From contig JAUPFV010000004.1 of the NCBI GenBank assembly GCA_036936605.1, forward strand, positions 88,686,334 to 88,750,333: a stretch of DNA of 64,000 nt, read 5' to 3'. The first letter of the stretch is position 1, and each line of letters begins with the position of its first letter. Positions 23,261 through 37,189 of the stretch are shown here, in pieces. A program made the translations under genes and the position numbers. The notes below the pieces were generated by a model. The model ran no database searches and was not told where the DNA came from. It worked only from the letters and a program-made list of their open reading frames with translations. This DNA comes from Limnanthes douglasii subsp. nivea. Its lineage: Eukaryota; Streptophyta; Magnoliopsida; Brassicales; Limnanthaceae.

Positions 23261-23689
23261 TCTCCAGTGATGTTTAATTGAAGTTTACATTTGAATGATA
23301 TGTTTTTATTTCCGTAGGAAATCATTCATGCATTCTTTAGTCATGTATCATAATGAGTTAAAAGACTATGATATCTTATGTTATTGTTATTGAATTTACT
23401 TAATTTTTTTAAAAATTATAATATAGACAATGTACGAACTTAAAACACTACGGTAATTATTCTTTATAAATTTATATACAATTTATATTGAATTAATTTA
23501 GCTTAAAAAATCAAAATTTTATGTAAAAAAATTATATATTAACAATGTAAAAAGAAGGCTAAAGTCATTAAATCTGAATTAGTACTCATGTTTGACAATT
23601 CTTATGTAAGTTTTTAAATTTACAAGATAACGGATAATTTATTTTTCTAAAATTGTGTTTTTTTATAATTGAATTATTAAATTAATATC
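23261..23689. other. AT-rich stretch, nothing recognised
   Basis: No open frame, repeat or motif that I can support. It separates the MULE unit from the copia LTR. Confidence 0.5.
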
Positions 23690-24822
23690 AAATATGATAA
23701 TAAAATTCCGCAAGACATACTCTGGAAAAAAATTCTGAAACCCACACAAACTTGAAATCTAGAACTAACGTTGACAAAGAAAACAGAGGAAACCAAAGTA
23801 AGACAAGACAAACAAATGATGAAATAACAACAATAATAACACCAAGAATGACGATTGAACAAACACAATTCGATCAAGTCAGATTTCAAACTGATCATTC
23901 CAAGAACTACGTTACTAAACACGCATAACAAAGCAATAACATAATAAAAGAAAGTAAAAACACAAATATTTATACTGGTTCGACAATTTGCATATGCCAA
24001 CTCTTAGCCAAAAAAAAAATTAATTCGTTTTAATTGTTCAAAACAAACAACAGTATACACGATTAAGATAACGGAGAAACAATATTTACAAAAAATCCAT
24101 ATACTAGAGTTCACCAAATTTTTTCCAAGATCACTCTCTAGCTTTCCCTTGAAGAAATCTACTAAGTAAATTCTCTCTTAATCTCTTTTGCACACTTCAT
24201 CAAAATTACATCCCTTTATTCGAAGTTCAAAGAACATTACTTATATTGTTTGATGTACATCTATCTTTAGAGCATAATATAATAAACTCATAATAGAAAT
24301 AACCATTTCTGTTGCAACAAAAAGTAATTGATTTTGTTTCTATCATAAGATAAGTTTAACTACTGTAATTGACACCTTATACAAAAATCATACTTAAATA
24401 GCTACAATACATGATGATAACCACTTGGATAATGTACGATTTTACTCATCATTTTCATTCAGGAAAAAAAGCCTTGACTTTGCCTGAAGAGCTTAGAATC
24501 TCACTCGACTTTAGTAATGTTTTTCCAACTGAAGTAGTCAATTTATTTTCCAAAGGCTTATTGGCAAATGCACTTACTCGATTTGACTAATGACTTTCTA
24601 GTAGAAGTAGTCAATGCCACATATGATAACATTTTGGTATAAGTAATTACTCACCTTTATCAAAGGCTTATAGACCAAAGTGACCAATACCTTAACTGAA
24701 GCAACTGATGCCTCGAAAAATCCTATATCTATATACCCAATGCTTTAACAATGCCTAGCCACCCTCAACTGATGCATCCCATCAATTGATATTTAATCAC
24801 CAAGTCAAAAACCATACTTTCA
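23690..24822 (-). repeat. LTR of decayed copia element (copia B)
   Basis: The 3' LTR of a minus-strand copia relic. It starts (minus sense) with TGAAAGTATGG at 24822, next to a polypurine stretch complementing 24823-24842, and carries a TATAAATA at about 23966-23973 as LTR promoters do. Its U3 matches the solo-LTR-like segments of both inverted arms. The low-coordinate end is not sharply defined. Confidence 0.6.
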
Positions 24823-24839
24823 CAATTCTCCATTTTTCT

Positions 24840-26440
24840 TTTGACTTCAAAATAAATATACAATTGCAACTCTCTATTCCACCAAGAGGGCCTCAACTGC
24901 TTAATATATGAACCAATTCTAAGTAGTGCTTGAACTTGTTCGTTGTCAACGGTTTAGTAAACATATATGTTTTCTTGTCATCCGTATGAACCTTTTTCCA
25001 ATACAATCTCTCTATTATCAATAATATTTCTTACGAAAATAGAGTTTAACACCAATGTCCTTAATCTGTTCACGAAACAACTGGTTTTTTTAACAATTGT
25101 ATTGAACTTTAGATATCACAGTGCACCATCATATTTTCATGTTGAATCTCAAGATCCTTCACCATTCCTCTTAACCACACAACTTCTTTTACTTCTTTGG
25201 TAACAAAAATATATATAGTTTCAGTGGAGGACAATGTTACTACAAGTTAAAGATTATCTTTCCAACTTTTAACACTATGAAAAAACATAAAAACATATCC
25301 AATAAAAGACTTATGTGTGTTCAAACAACCAATATAATTAGTTACAACAAAAAACTCAACACGTTTTAGTCCCAAACCAGCATCTTCATAGATGAGTCTC
25401 AGACTCGTACATATTTTTATGTACCTCATAACCCACTTAACAACCTGCTAATGTTCGTAGGAGGGCTTTGACATAAATATTATTACCAAGATCGAAGCTT
25501 AACCAAATCATATCTACTATAGACCATGTCATTGATTATACTTCTTACAACATTATAATATGAATTGTCTGAATTTTTTTGTATCACCAAGCCTTCAAGA
25601 TCATCATTTAAAGGTGTTAGTTTAAAATGTTGAGCAATAAAAAATAAGTAGTTTCTCATATGTCATATTAAAACCGCCAAACATCTTCCTCATATAATCT
25701 TGCTCAGATAGAAACAAGGTTCTCCTTGGTATATCTCTAGTGATTTCCATTCCAATAATCGTCTTGGCAGAACCAGACTTCTTCGTATGCAGACATTTAT
25801 CATTACTGCTTATTTTATAACCATGACTGAGAATAAAATTATCAAAACGTTTATACCAGTGCCTATGAGATTGCTTCAGACTGTATAGTTCTTTATTTAA
25901 GTGACATACCTGGTCACTCATTTTTTTTTACAAATACTTTATATTATTTCATGTTGATGATTTCCTCAATGATCTCGTGTAGGAACATTGTCTTGATGTT
26001 CATCTGGTCCAAATCCATGTCATACTTGGCAGTCAATGCAAGTAGGATTTTGATGGAACTATGTTTCATGATAAGATAGAAAATATCATTGTAATCCATA
26101 CTCTTATGTTGTGTGAATCCATGAGCAATCATTGTGGCCTTGTATCAAACTATTTCAACCATAATTTATTCATTCCTCTTGAAATCTATTTGCACTCTAC
26201 GAGTCTCTAACTTTCACGTATTTTTACCAAATCCCGAGTATTATTCTTGCGAAGCAAAGTTATATCATCCATCATAACAACAAGACACTTCACTTCATCC
26301 TCACTTTTCATTTCCTACCTAAAATTCTAAGGTTAAGAATGAATAACTTCAGATGCCGCATCCAATACGAAAGATTTTAGTTCCATATAGCCGTACATTT
26401 TTGGAACTCGAATGACTCTTCTCGTAATGTCAATTGCTAT
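24840..26440 (-). pseudogene. decayed copia pol (RT/RNase H), copia B
   Basis: Minus-strand RT fragments. 25944-26132 contains the LDQMNIKTMFLH block (usual form [13 protein letters not shown]) and 25622-25921 the LYSLKQSHRHWYKRFD block (usual form LYGLKQAPRQWYKRFD) and ERSLFLSEQDY-like sequence. The catalytic YVDD box is not recoverable as a clean frame. Gag, protease, integrase and the 5' LTR are absent; the piece ends against the inner edge of the right inverted arm. Confidence 0.75.
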
Positions 26441-26609
26441 ATGGTAGCCATGTTGAGCATGGCTGATTTCCAGGGTTTTGGAACAGATTCTATTTAAGCT
26501 CTCAAAATTCTACTTCTAAGATAGTTTTTGTTGAATTGAAATGCGTTTTTCATGAACTTCCGAGTTTTGTCTACCTTAAGGTTAGGTTTTATCTGCTTTT
26601 CCTTTATAT

Positions 26610-29600
26610 GATAATTTCGATATGAAAAGATATGTTATAATGAACCTAAAATGCTCATTTACCTTGTTTGAATCATAAGAGGTTCTTCTATCAGACTAAG
26701 AGATTAAATGACTAACACACATTGGAGTGGGGCAAACGTTTGTAGTGGATAAGCCTTCCCTCACCAATAAATTTTAACATACTTACTTTGAGTGAGATAA
26801 AAACTAATATCATCACGGTAGACTCTAGTTCCTAGGAAAACCGTAGACAAACCCAAGTTGTTTAGAGAAAAAGTAGAATTCAGTCTCTGAATGAAATTAT
26901 TCATGTAGAAAAGTACATTAAAGATGACAATTATATGATCTACGTAGAATAATAGGGTAATAACCGTTTATTTGATGGAATAAAAGAACAAAGAATAATC
27001 AAATTTATATTTCTTAAAACCCTACAAAAGCAATGTGTCTTTTAATTTAGACTACCAAGCGCATGGAGCCTGCTTCAATCCATAAAGTTCTTTATGTAGA
27101 GGATATATATATATAAGAAAGTTGGTTAAGATTAATAAACCCTTATGGTTGAACCATAAAAATTTATTCAGTAATCACACCATTTAAGAAAGTTTTACTA
27201 AAATCTATTGTCACACATTCCATTCTTTTGAGACAACTAGAGTTAGAACAAGTTTGATTGTAGAAACTTCAATTACTGGACTAAAAGTCTTTATAAAATA
27301 AATATAAGGTGTTTGGTGAAACCACTTAGCCACAAATATTTCTTTCCACTGAATATAACCATAAAGATTATATTTTAGCGTAATACACTTATTTACAACC
27401 TACTAAATTCATATTAGTAGTCCAAGAAACCAAAGACCAAATGTGATTAGCTATAAAGGCATCACACTCCACCTTTATAACCTGATCTCAATTAAAATAA
27501 ATAGAAGGCTCTAAACACTTAGTATGTTATTTATCCAAAAGAGTATGAAAAATAGTATTACATTAGTATATAACTTTAGTTTTAAAGATGCCTAGCTCGA
27601 CTCTAGTTTTCATATAATAATTGTTTAGAGTGACTTGTGTTTGGGTGGGATGATTTGAGTTTGCGAGAGGTATATCTATTATTAGGGATTGTGTGAAATT
27701 TATTATGTGTGTTGTGTGTATAGCCAATGATTTTTCTTGTGTCAGCATGTTGTCATTATTTGGTTTATGGTTGTGTGATATTTTTCTTTGTGTGTCAAAG
27801 GATAAAGAACCCAAAAAACAAGAAAATTCTTCCTCATTAAAAATTATATTTCTTGAAACACAAACCCCACCAATAGAACTAAGAAAATTATATCATGTGT
27901 GAACATCACTATAGTTAAGAACAAACTTTTGACATAATGAAATTGAAATTTATTTCGTAAATAAGGTCTTAGACATGGAAATCAAGAACAACCAAAAGTT
28001 CTTAGCAACAAATATTTAGGTTTATGACCAATTTGTTTTTTAAAAGATGTAGAATCTTGCAAGATTATGGTAAGCAATCTATTAATTAGTTATACAAAAG
28101 TGAGAAAAGCATTTGACCACAACTTGTATGGTAAAATGGACTGAGTTAGATTAGTCAAGCCTTTTTCAATAACATGAATGTGCTTCCTTTCTGATCTATC
28201 ATTTTGAGCAGAAGTGTGAGGCTAAGATGTTCTGAATTGTATATTTTAATATTTAGCTATTGACACAAAAGACCATAACTCACATCCTAATCACACTGAA
28301 GCCTTTTTTATTTTTCTAGTAAAATTGATTTTTAACTAATATTTTACATTTTATAAAACTGATAAGGAATCCCTATTTTTTCAAAGGATACAACCAGATG
28401 TATCTAGTTCGATCATCAAAAAATAAAATATAGTGTTTATGGCCCGATGAGGACTCTATGAGTGTTGGTCTCCATAAATCTCAGTGAATTAAATCAAGAA
28501 CATTAGTTGAATGTGACACAAAATTAGAATAAAGCAATAAATGTGATTTTCCCAATTGGCAATTATCACAAAACAAGTTTTCATATACTCATAATCCAAG
28601 AAGATTATATTATTATAAAATAAATAGACATGATTCTATTAGAAGAATTAACTAGTTTTTTGTGTCACTCATGCTTTAGAGAATTATAATTATTAGGAAA
28701 TATCTAAACGCTAGATACATTAGGTTGACGACCATAAACTTTATATATAGATTGATTGTAAACAGGTGGTTCCTCCAATCTCTAAATGGAATATTCAATT
28801 CTTCATGTAAGTACGATCTTCCATGTGACCTTATCTTTCACAAATAATCCAAAACTATGAAATTCAAGATAAACATGATTAATCAAGGTTAGCTGGTATA
28901 CATATAGGAAATTCTTATTGATTTTGGCAAAATACAAAATATATTTTTAGTTTGATTTGTTAGTCTATTTTGGTTGAAATAATTGAACTACTTAAATGCA
29001 TTATACTCAATTTTTCACCACTACATACTGTTATAGATTTTTTACATATATCGCCATCCTTTTGAGTCATCAATCCTGAGATACCAGTGACATGTTCACT
29101 AAAACCACTCTCAAGATACCCTTTATTTTCACCTCAACCTTGCTCGTGTGAGGTTGGAATAGCATTGTGATATGACTCATTTATGTGTTGTCTTGTAGGA
29201 TTTTGTCCCGTTACATTAGGATCATGCCTAAAATTGCAATAGGAACCACTATGCAAATACTTCACCACAATTCGACATGTATGTTTGTTGATGTTAAACC
29301 TTCCTCCTCTGCCTCTTTAGTTATGTTTACCTCTAAAATTGTTATAGTAATTTTTAAAGTTTCTTCCTCTCTAGCCTCTGCATTGTACCTTAAGCAAACC
29401 ATTATATAGGTTCATTGAGTTGTTATTATTTTGTTTGAGAATTTAATCTCTAACTTGTTAGCTTAGTAATTTGCTGAAACCATACTCAAATTTGTCAAAG
29501 AATTTTGTAGTTTGCTGAGTTGATCAAGTCTATTCTCAAAAGTTAGGAGCAGAGCTTGAAGATCAAGACAATTCTTGACCTCTTTGTCAGCTAAGCTAAC

Positions 29601-29879
29601 ATTTATAGGTGTATAATTTGAATCCAATCCAGCCAAAAAATGTGAGATAAGGTCATCCATAGAAATAGAGGATCCAAGAGAAGCTAGATTATAAGTAAAG
29701 TGTGTCATTTTTCCTAGGTATTCCTCCATTGTAGAGTTATCTTTCATGGTTCTTTGAAATTCTGATTTAAATAAGGTAATCCTAGATCTTGTTTGAGAAC
29801 GTGAAATCCTCACTATGATGTCCCATGTATATTTGGAGATTTTTTTATCTATAAGCTGGTTTGATTCTTGAGGGGTCAT
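26610..29879 (-). mobile_element. decayed Ty1/copia element (copia A), right arm
   Basis: Reverse-complement counterpart of 6005-9270. The gag frame at 29463-29879 is identical in translation to the left arm copy, whereas the pol part (27563-27814 against 8149-8379) differs at about one residue in five. It is equally non-functional: RT and integrase are broken by many stops. Confidence 0.8.
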
Positions 29880-30371
29880 TATGTTGTAAAGTCATCCAAG
29901 AAGTCGTTGATTGTTTGCAACCCAGTCATCATATTCTATGTTATCAATCCCGTAATGTCTCGTCCATCATATGCGTATTTTATATATCCCTAAAATATTT
30001 CGACTGTCCTGCCATATATTTTTTCATTTCAAAACTGGAACCTATTTGTATTTTAAGATAATAATATTATAATTAATTGGAGTAGTCTTATTATAAATAA
30101 TATAAGTATTAGTATCTATTACAGAGACTCGCATTAGATACTATTTGTAGTGTCGATGAAAATAAATTGATATGCAAAATTAGTTAGGGTTGATATTAGC
30201 TTAAGAGTGTAAATAGAACAAGCCGAAGTAGGCAGTTAGTTGCCAGCGAAGTGAGCACGCGGTTTTGAACCAATCAAATGACATTCACGAAAAGGCTACT
30301 GTAGCCGGCTTCGCTTACTTGTTCTCTTGTGATCTCCCTTTGACTTTTCTAGGCATCTAAATATCTTAGAC

Positions 30372-30378
30372 TATATAA
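30372..30378 (+). promoter_or_regulatory. TATA box of broken peroxidase copy
   Basis: TATATAA, identical to the intact copy's promoter. The promoter region itself appears undamaged, so transcription into the truncated exon 1 and the copia LTR is possible. Confidence 0.6.
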
Positions 30379-31272
30379 ATGTGTTTCTCTATCCATCTTC
30401 CAATCACACAAGTCATAATATCACCTTTTCCAACTCATACTACTCACCACTCTATCTCTCCCTCTCTCTTAAAGAAACCAAAATGAAGATGGCTGCTTTG
30501 TTTCTTCTATCTCTTTTGTTTGCCACGTTGGTTCAAGGCCAACGCCCCACCACCAGATTAGGCTTCTACTCTCGCACCCGCCCTCGTGTCGAATCCATTG
30601 TTAGGGCAACCGTCCAATCCCATTTCCAGACAAACCCCAGCATAGCTCCCGGGATACTAAAGATGCACTTCCTGCAGGGAAAAATAATCTCACGAATGCG
30701 GAAATAAGAACAAACAAGAGAAAAAGAATTTAACGTGGTTCGGCTAATTTGCCTACGTCCACGGGAGAAAAATAAGAATGACTATAACTCAAAAATATTA
30801 CAAGGATTGGAGTCTTACTCCATACATTCAAGAGTTATACACTCACTCTTCTCACCCCAAATATTATACCCAAAGAGAATAGTAATTTCACAAATTACTC
30901 AAACAAATTGTCCTAAACACTACCCGTATTTCTCTCTCACTCAAAGTATTCCTCTCTAAATTGTGTCACACACAATATTGCACTCTAGAATGTTTCTTTC
31001 AAGTGCTTCAAGTGATTCAAGTGATGCCTCTCCAAGACCAACTCATGGTCCTATTTATAGCAAAACAAGGCTTACAAAACAAGCCACTTATGCTTCCAAA
31101 AGAAGTTAATGGTTGCTTGCAAGAAACCCACTTGCATTAAATGAAAGGAGGTTGCTTGTAAGTTACCCTTCATTTAATGCTTAGTTGTTTCTTGTAAGAA
31201 ACCAAAAGGTAGGGCCCACAATATTAAATGTGAGAGAGAAGTGAGCAGGCCCTACAAATCTCCCCCGCCTGC

Positions 31273-34200
31273 TCAGGAGGAGAGTGTTACCAGTCCGGCA
31301 ATCTCTGTGCACATATCAAGCTTTTGTTTCGGCAGTGACTTTGTCATCATATCTGATCCATTGTCATCAGTATGGATCTTCTCAATACCCAGCTGCTTTG
31401 ACTCTAAGGTTTCACGAATCCAATGGTATCGAACATCAATATGTTTCGATCTCGAATGCAAACTTGGATTTTTGCTAAGATGAATGGCAAACGAGGCTGA
31501 CTATCGCAGTGGAGAGTATAGTTTTCTTGATTGAGGCCCAACTCTATAAGAAACTTCTTTAACCATAAAAGTTCTTTACTAGCTTCAGTAATGGCAATAT
31601 ATTGAGCCTCGGTAGTGGATAATGCAACGCATTTTTGTAATCTTGATTGCCACGAAATTGCTCCCCCTAAAAACGTCATCAAATATCCCGAAATAGATTT
31701 CCTACTATCAACATCACCAGCCATATCTGAATCCGTATAGCCTTCAAGAATAGGTTTACCATTGCCAAAACATAAACATAATTGAGATGTTCCTCGAAGA
31801 TACCTAAGTATCCATTTTACAGCTTCCCAATGCTCTTTTCCAGGATTAGATAAAAATCGGCTGACTACTCCGACGACATGAGCAATATCAGGTCTTGTAC
31901 AAACCATGGCATACATCAAACTGCCAACAGCTGAAGAGTAAGGTATTTTATTCATTTCTTCCATCTCGCTTTCTTTTGTAGGTGATTGCTTGGAAGAAAG
32001 TTTAAAATGCCCTGCAAGTGGAGAAGTAACAGGTTTCGCTTTGCTCATGCTGAATCTTTCTAAAACCTTCTCAATATATTTTTCTTGGGACAACCATAAT
32101 TTGTTGTTCACCCTATCTCGAGTGATTTTTATCCCAAGAATTTGCTTTGCGGGACCCAAATTCTTCATTGCGAAAGATTTACTGAGCTCCATCTTCAACT
32201 TCTCTATCTTTCCAATATCACGACCAACAATCAACATATCATCCACGTAGAGCATAAGGATGATAAAATTATTTTCAGAAAATGTCTTAATGAAAACACA
32301 ATGGTCAGATGAAGTCTTTTTATACCCGTGTTCCACCATGAAGGAATCGAACCTTTTATACCACTGTCGTGGGGCTTGTTTGAGACCGTACAAACTCTTC
32401 TTTAGTTTGCAGACCAAATGCTCTTTATCTTTAGTCTCAAACCCTTCAGGTTGCTTCATGTAAATTTATTCTTCCAAATCACCATGGAGAAAAGCAGTTT
32501 TCACATCAAGTTGTTCAACTTCCAAATTCAAGCTAGCAGCTATTCCAAGAACAACACGAATAGATGACATTTTTACTACAGGTGAAAATATTTCTTCAAA
32601 ATCAATACCTTTTCTCTGACCAAATCCTTTGACAACCAGTCGCGCCTTGTATCTTGGTTGTGGATTTCCTTCTTCAGTCTTCAGCTTAAACACCCATTTA
32701 TTGTTGAGTGCTTTCTTCCCTTTTGGTAACTCTACCAAATCGTATGTGTGGTTCTCATGCAATGACTTCATCTCTTCTTGCATGGCTTTCCACCACTCCT
32801 TCTTTTGAATGTGCAGCACAGCTTCTTCAAAACATTCAGGTTCTCCCCCGTCAGTTAGTAAAACATACTCATTTGTTGGGTATCTAGTCGAAGGTCGGCG
32901 ATCTCTAATGGATCTTCTCAAATGGGGTTCTTCAGTATGATTTCCTTCAACGTCAACTTCCTCTTCATGGTCGGGAGCCTCGCCATGATCCTCATACTCA
33001 ACTGGAAATGGTGCATCCGGAACTAAGTCAATTTTAGTATTGACATCTGATTTTGCATTCTCGTCGTTCTTCATATCTCCAAGAGTTTGGTCTTCGAAGA
33101 ACACAACGTCTCTACTTCAAACGACTTTTCTAGTTCTTGGATTCCAAAGTCTATAACCAAACTCATCATGTCCGTAACCAAGAAATATGCATTCTTTGGT
33201 TTTCTCATCCAGCTTGGATCTTTCATCTCGAGGGACATGTACGAACGCCTTACAACCAAACACCTTTAAGTGTTTGTAACTTATGTCTTTCCCGGTCCAT
33301 ATTCTTTCGGGAATTGCACCATCTAAAGGAAATGAAGGGGATAAGTTGACAAGATCTACCGCCGTCATCAATGCTTCACCCCAGAAGGACTTTGACAATC
33401 TTGAATGGGAGAGCATACACACGATCTTGTTACAAATAGTTCTATTCATTCTTTCTGCAACACCATTATGTTGCGGGGTCTTGGGTACCGATCTCTCAAG
33501 CCTGATACCATGAACTCTGCAATATTCTTCAAATGGTCCAATGTATTCACCACCATTGTCGGATCGAATACATTTCAAAAGTTTTCCAGTTTGCCTTTCA
33601 ACGTTGGCATGAAACTTCTTGAATACTTCTAACACCTGATCTTTGGTCTTCAAAGGATAAGCCCACACCTTTCTGGAATGATCGTCAATGAATGTGACAA
33701 AGTATAATGATCCGCCGATACTTCTGTCACCCATAGAACATACATCTGTATGTATAAGATCAAGAATATTATTCATCTATGTGGTCGTCCTGCTCGAAAT
33801 GCGACTCTGTGTTGTTTTCCTGCCAAACAACGAGTGCATTGCTTTAAATGAATATTTGGAAGATTCGGTAGAAGATTTTCTTTCGTGAGAATTTTAAGTC
33901 CCTTCTCACTCATATGACCAAGTCTGGCGTGCCATAAATTCGTTGATTCTTCATATTTGATCGCATTTGCACTACTCCACTTGATTGTTTTGTTTGCATA
34001 TAATACAAACGATCAATCTTCTTACCTCTGGCCACGACCAGATTTCCTTTCTTAAGCTTCCAAACTCCATTGCCAAATGTGTTTTCGTATCCCATATCGT
34101 CAAGTTGACCAGTAGAGATCAAATTGATACGGATGTCTGGAACATGCCGAACATCTTTTAATAACAGCTTGCAACCGCTGCTAGTTTCCAGTGTTGCATC

Positions 34201-35217
34201 ACCTCGACCAACAATTTCACATCGTGCCTCATTTCCCATCTTGACAAAACCAAACTCACCACTTGTGTAAGTGGTCAAAAGGCTTCTATCGGCTGTTACA
34301 TGGAATGATGCTCCAGAATCAATCATCCATGTGTCTTGGCATTCGAGGTTGACACGTCCATCGTCAAAAATTAGGTATGTTTCACCATCGTTGGATATGA
34401 CAGTTGCATTTCCTCTATTGTCTTCATTATTTTCCTTAGCCTCCTTTTCTCTCAGCTTCCAACAATCCTTCTTGAAATGTCGAGGTTTATGACAGTAGTT
34501 GCAAGTGAAGTCGCCTCTTGACTTTGATCTGCCTCTAAACTTGCTTTTGTTTCGCCTGTCTCTGGAGAAAGTTTTGTTTCTAGTTCTTCCTCTCTCCGTG
34601 ACTAGTGCTTGTCCTTGAGGGTGGCTGAAAGAGCTCTGCTCCGCTCTTCTTTTGCCTTCTCTGTTGATACTTTCCTTTACCATGCTTAACGTCACCTTTC
34701 CTTGTGGTGCTGAATTGCTAAGAGCTACCACAAGTGTTTCCTAGCTATCCGGCAAAGAACTTAACAAAATCAACGCTTGAATTTCTTCAGCTAGGGCCAG
34801 CTCCATGTTCGTCAAATTGTCGAGAATCTCGTCAAATTTTGCCAAGTGGTCAGATACACTTTGCCCATCATAAAGTTTCCGGTTCACAAGTCTCTTTATG
34901 ATGAAAGCTTTATTTTGAGCATTTTTGGGCTCATACATTTCTTCTAAATGCTTCCATAATTTGAAAGCATCAGTTTCTTTTGCGGTGTCGCGAATAGCCC
35001 TTGTTTCAACCCACTGTCGAATCACACTAACAGCTTTACGGTTGAGTTTCTTCCAATCTGCTTCACTTGTTGCACCTTGTTTGACCACTTTTAGTTCAAT
35101 GTGATCAAACAAGTCTTTACAGTACAACAAATCTTCCATCATGGTTTTCCAAATGGAATAATTTGTTTCCGTGAGTATGATCATGGAATTGCCACCAATA
35201 TTCGTACGTTCCTCCAT
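31273..35217 (-). pseudogene. copia C gag-pol polyprotein, several inactivating mutations
   Basis: Gag starts near 35217 (MEERTNIGG). The zinc knuckle CNYCHKPRHFKKDC lies near 34500 and the protease DSGA near 34320. Integrase carries HTDVCS, SDNGGEY and ERMNRT (the D-D-E set) at 33776-33120; RT has YVDD near 32240; RNase H follows to about 31273. Breaks: TAG at 34741-34743 (Trp in relatives), frame breaks near 33960 and 33777, TGA at 33117-33119 (probably from CGA), TAA at 32466-32468 and a frameshift near 31495 in RNase H. All domains are recognisable and otherwise little diverged, but the element cannot make an intact polyprotein. Confidence 0.93.
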
Positions 35218-35253
35218 TTTGTACGAAGAAGAAGGATATGGAACTGCAAGTTG

Positions 35254-35265
35254 GCTCTGATACCA
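35254..35265 (-). promoter_or_regulatory. primer binding site, initiator tRNA-Met type
   Basis: TGGTATCAGAGC on the minus strand, three bases inside the 5' LTR: the canonical copia primer site. It fixes the element's orientation. Confidence 0.93.
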
Positions 35266-35819
35266 GTTGTAGGGAAAAATAATCCCACGAATGCGGAAAT
35301 AAGAACAAACAAGAGAAAAAGAATTTAACGTGGTTCGGCTAATTTCCTTACGTCCACGGGAGAAAAATAAGAATGACTATAACTCAAAAATATTACAAGG
35401 ATTGGAGTCTCACTCCATACACTCAAGAGTTATACACTCACTTTTCTCACCCCAAATATTATACCCAAAGAGAATAGTAATTTCACAAATTACTCAAACA
35501 AATTCTCCTAAACACTACCCGTATTTCTCTCTCACTCAAAGTGTTTCTCTCTAAATTGTGTCACACACAATATTGCACTCTAGAATGTTTCTTTCAAGTG
35601 CTTCAAGTGATGCCTCTCCAAGACCAACTCATGGTCCTATTTATAGCAAAACAAGGCTTACAAAAGAAGCCACTTATGCTTCCAAAAGAAGTTAATGGTT
35701 GCTTGCAAGAAACCCACTTGCATTAAATGAAAGGAGGTTGCTTGTAAGTTACCCTTCATTTAATGCTTAGTTGTTTCTTGTAAGAAACCAAAAGGTAGGG
35801 CCCACAATATTAAATGTGA

Positions 35820-36065
<246 letters not shown>

Positions 36066-37189
36066 TAATAGTTTTTAAAAAATGAACGTAACTAGCTAGC
36101 TTTGGTGTTGTCTACTTCTAACTATTGGTTTATATATATATGGAATTCGAATACTAATAAAATTAACAATGCATGGATGCAGACAAGGGGACAAAGTTGG
36201 CAAGTACCGACTGGAAGAAAAGATGGGAGAGTTTCCTTGGCTTCTAATGTTAACAATCTCCCAAGTTTTACCGACTCAGTTCAAATCCAGAAGCAGAAGT
36301 TTGCAGCCTTCGGTCTTAACACACAAGACCTTGTTGCTCTTGTTGGTATGTATATATATATATATGTATTACATATATTTCATATTTTTAAATTAACAAC
36401 TAAATTTAAATTTATCAATGTCTATAGGTGGCCATACAATTGGAACTACAGCCTGCCAATTCTTCAGCTACAGACTCAACAACTTCACCACCACCGGAAA
36501 CGGAGCTGATCCGTCCATCAGTCCTGCATTCTTGGCTCAACTCCGAACTATCTGTCCACAAAATGGGGCCGGATCAACCCGTGTGCCCTTGGACACCGTT
36601 AGTCCCGGCAGGTTTGATTCATCTTTCTTCAACAACTTGAGAAACGGACGTGGAGTCCTCGAGTCAGATCAAAAGTTGTGGACCGACCGTTCTACCAACA
36701 ATATTGTTCAGCGTTTCATGCAACCCTCAGCCTTCAACTCTCAGTTCGGAAGGTCCATGGTGAAGATGGGCAATATTGGCGTCAAGTCCCGAGATAATGG
36801 TGAAATCCGTACTATTTGTTCTTCCATTAATTAAATTCGTTCATGTAACTTCACATCTTATTCTTTTATTGTTTCGTTCCGCGCAAGCTTCTAATTATTT
36901 TGATATCAATTTATGTTTCATTGGCGTTTAGTAGATACGTAGTGATGATGAGATTTCCATAAACTTAACTACCGACCTTCATTTGAAAACTTAAGTACTG
37001 ATCCGTGTTCCATATTCTTATATAAATAAATGTTTTTATGCTTTAAAATAGAGATAAATCCGTTCTTTAATTTTCTCAAATGTTTAAAAAAATAACGACC
37101 AAACCATATCTTTATTAATATGGATGGACTAAAACTACAGGTTGGTCGAGATAATAACCGATATATCTTTATTGGTATGGTTTTGACTT

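Noticed and set aside
23677..24000. Cys/Phe-rich minus-strand 107-codon frame
   Set aside because: It lies across the copia B LTR including its TATA box; low-complexity translation of AT-rich DNA.
35254..35265. Possible tRNA-related sequence
   Set aside because: It is only the copia primer binding site; no tRNA gene with A and B boxes was recognised in the window.
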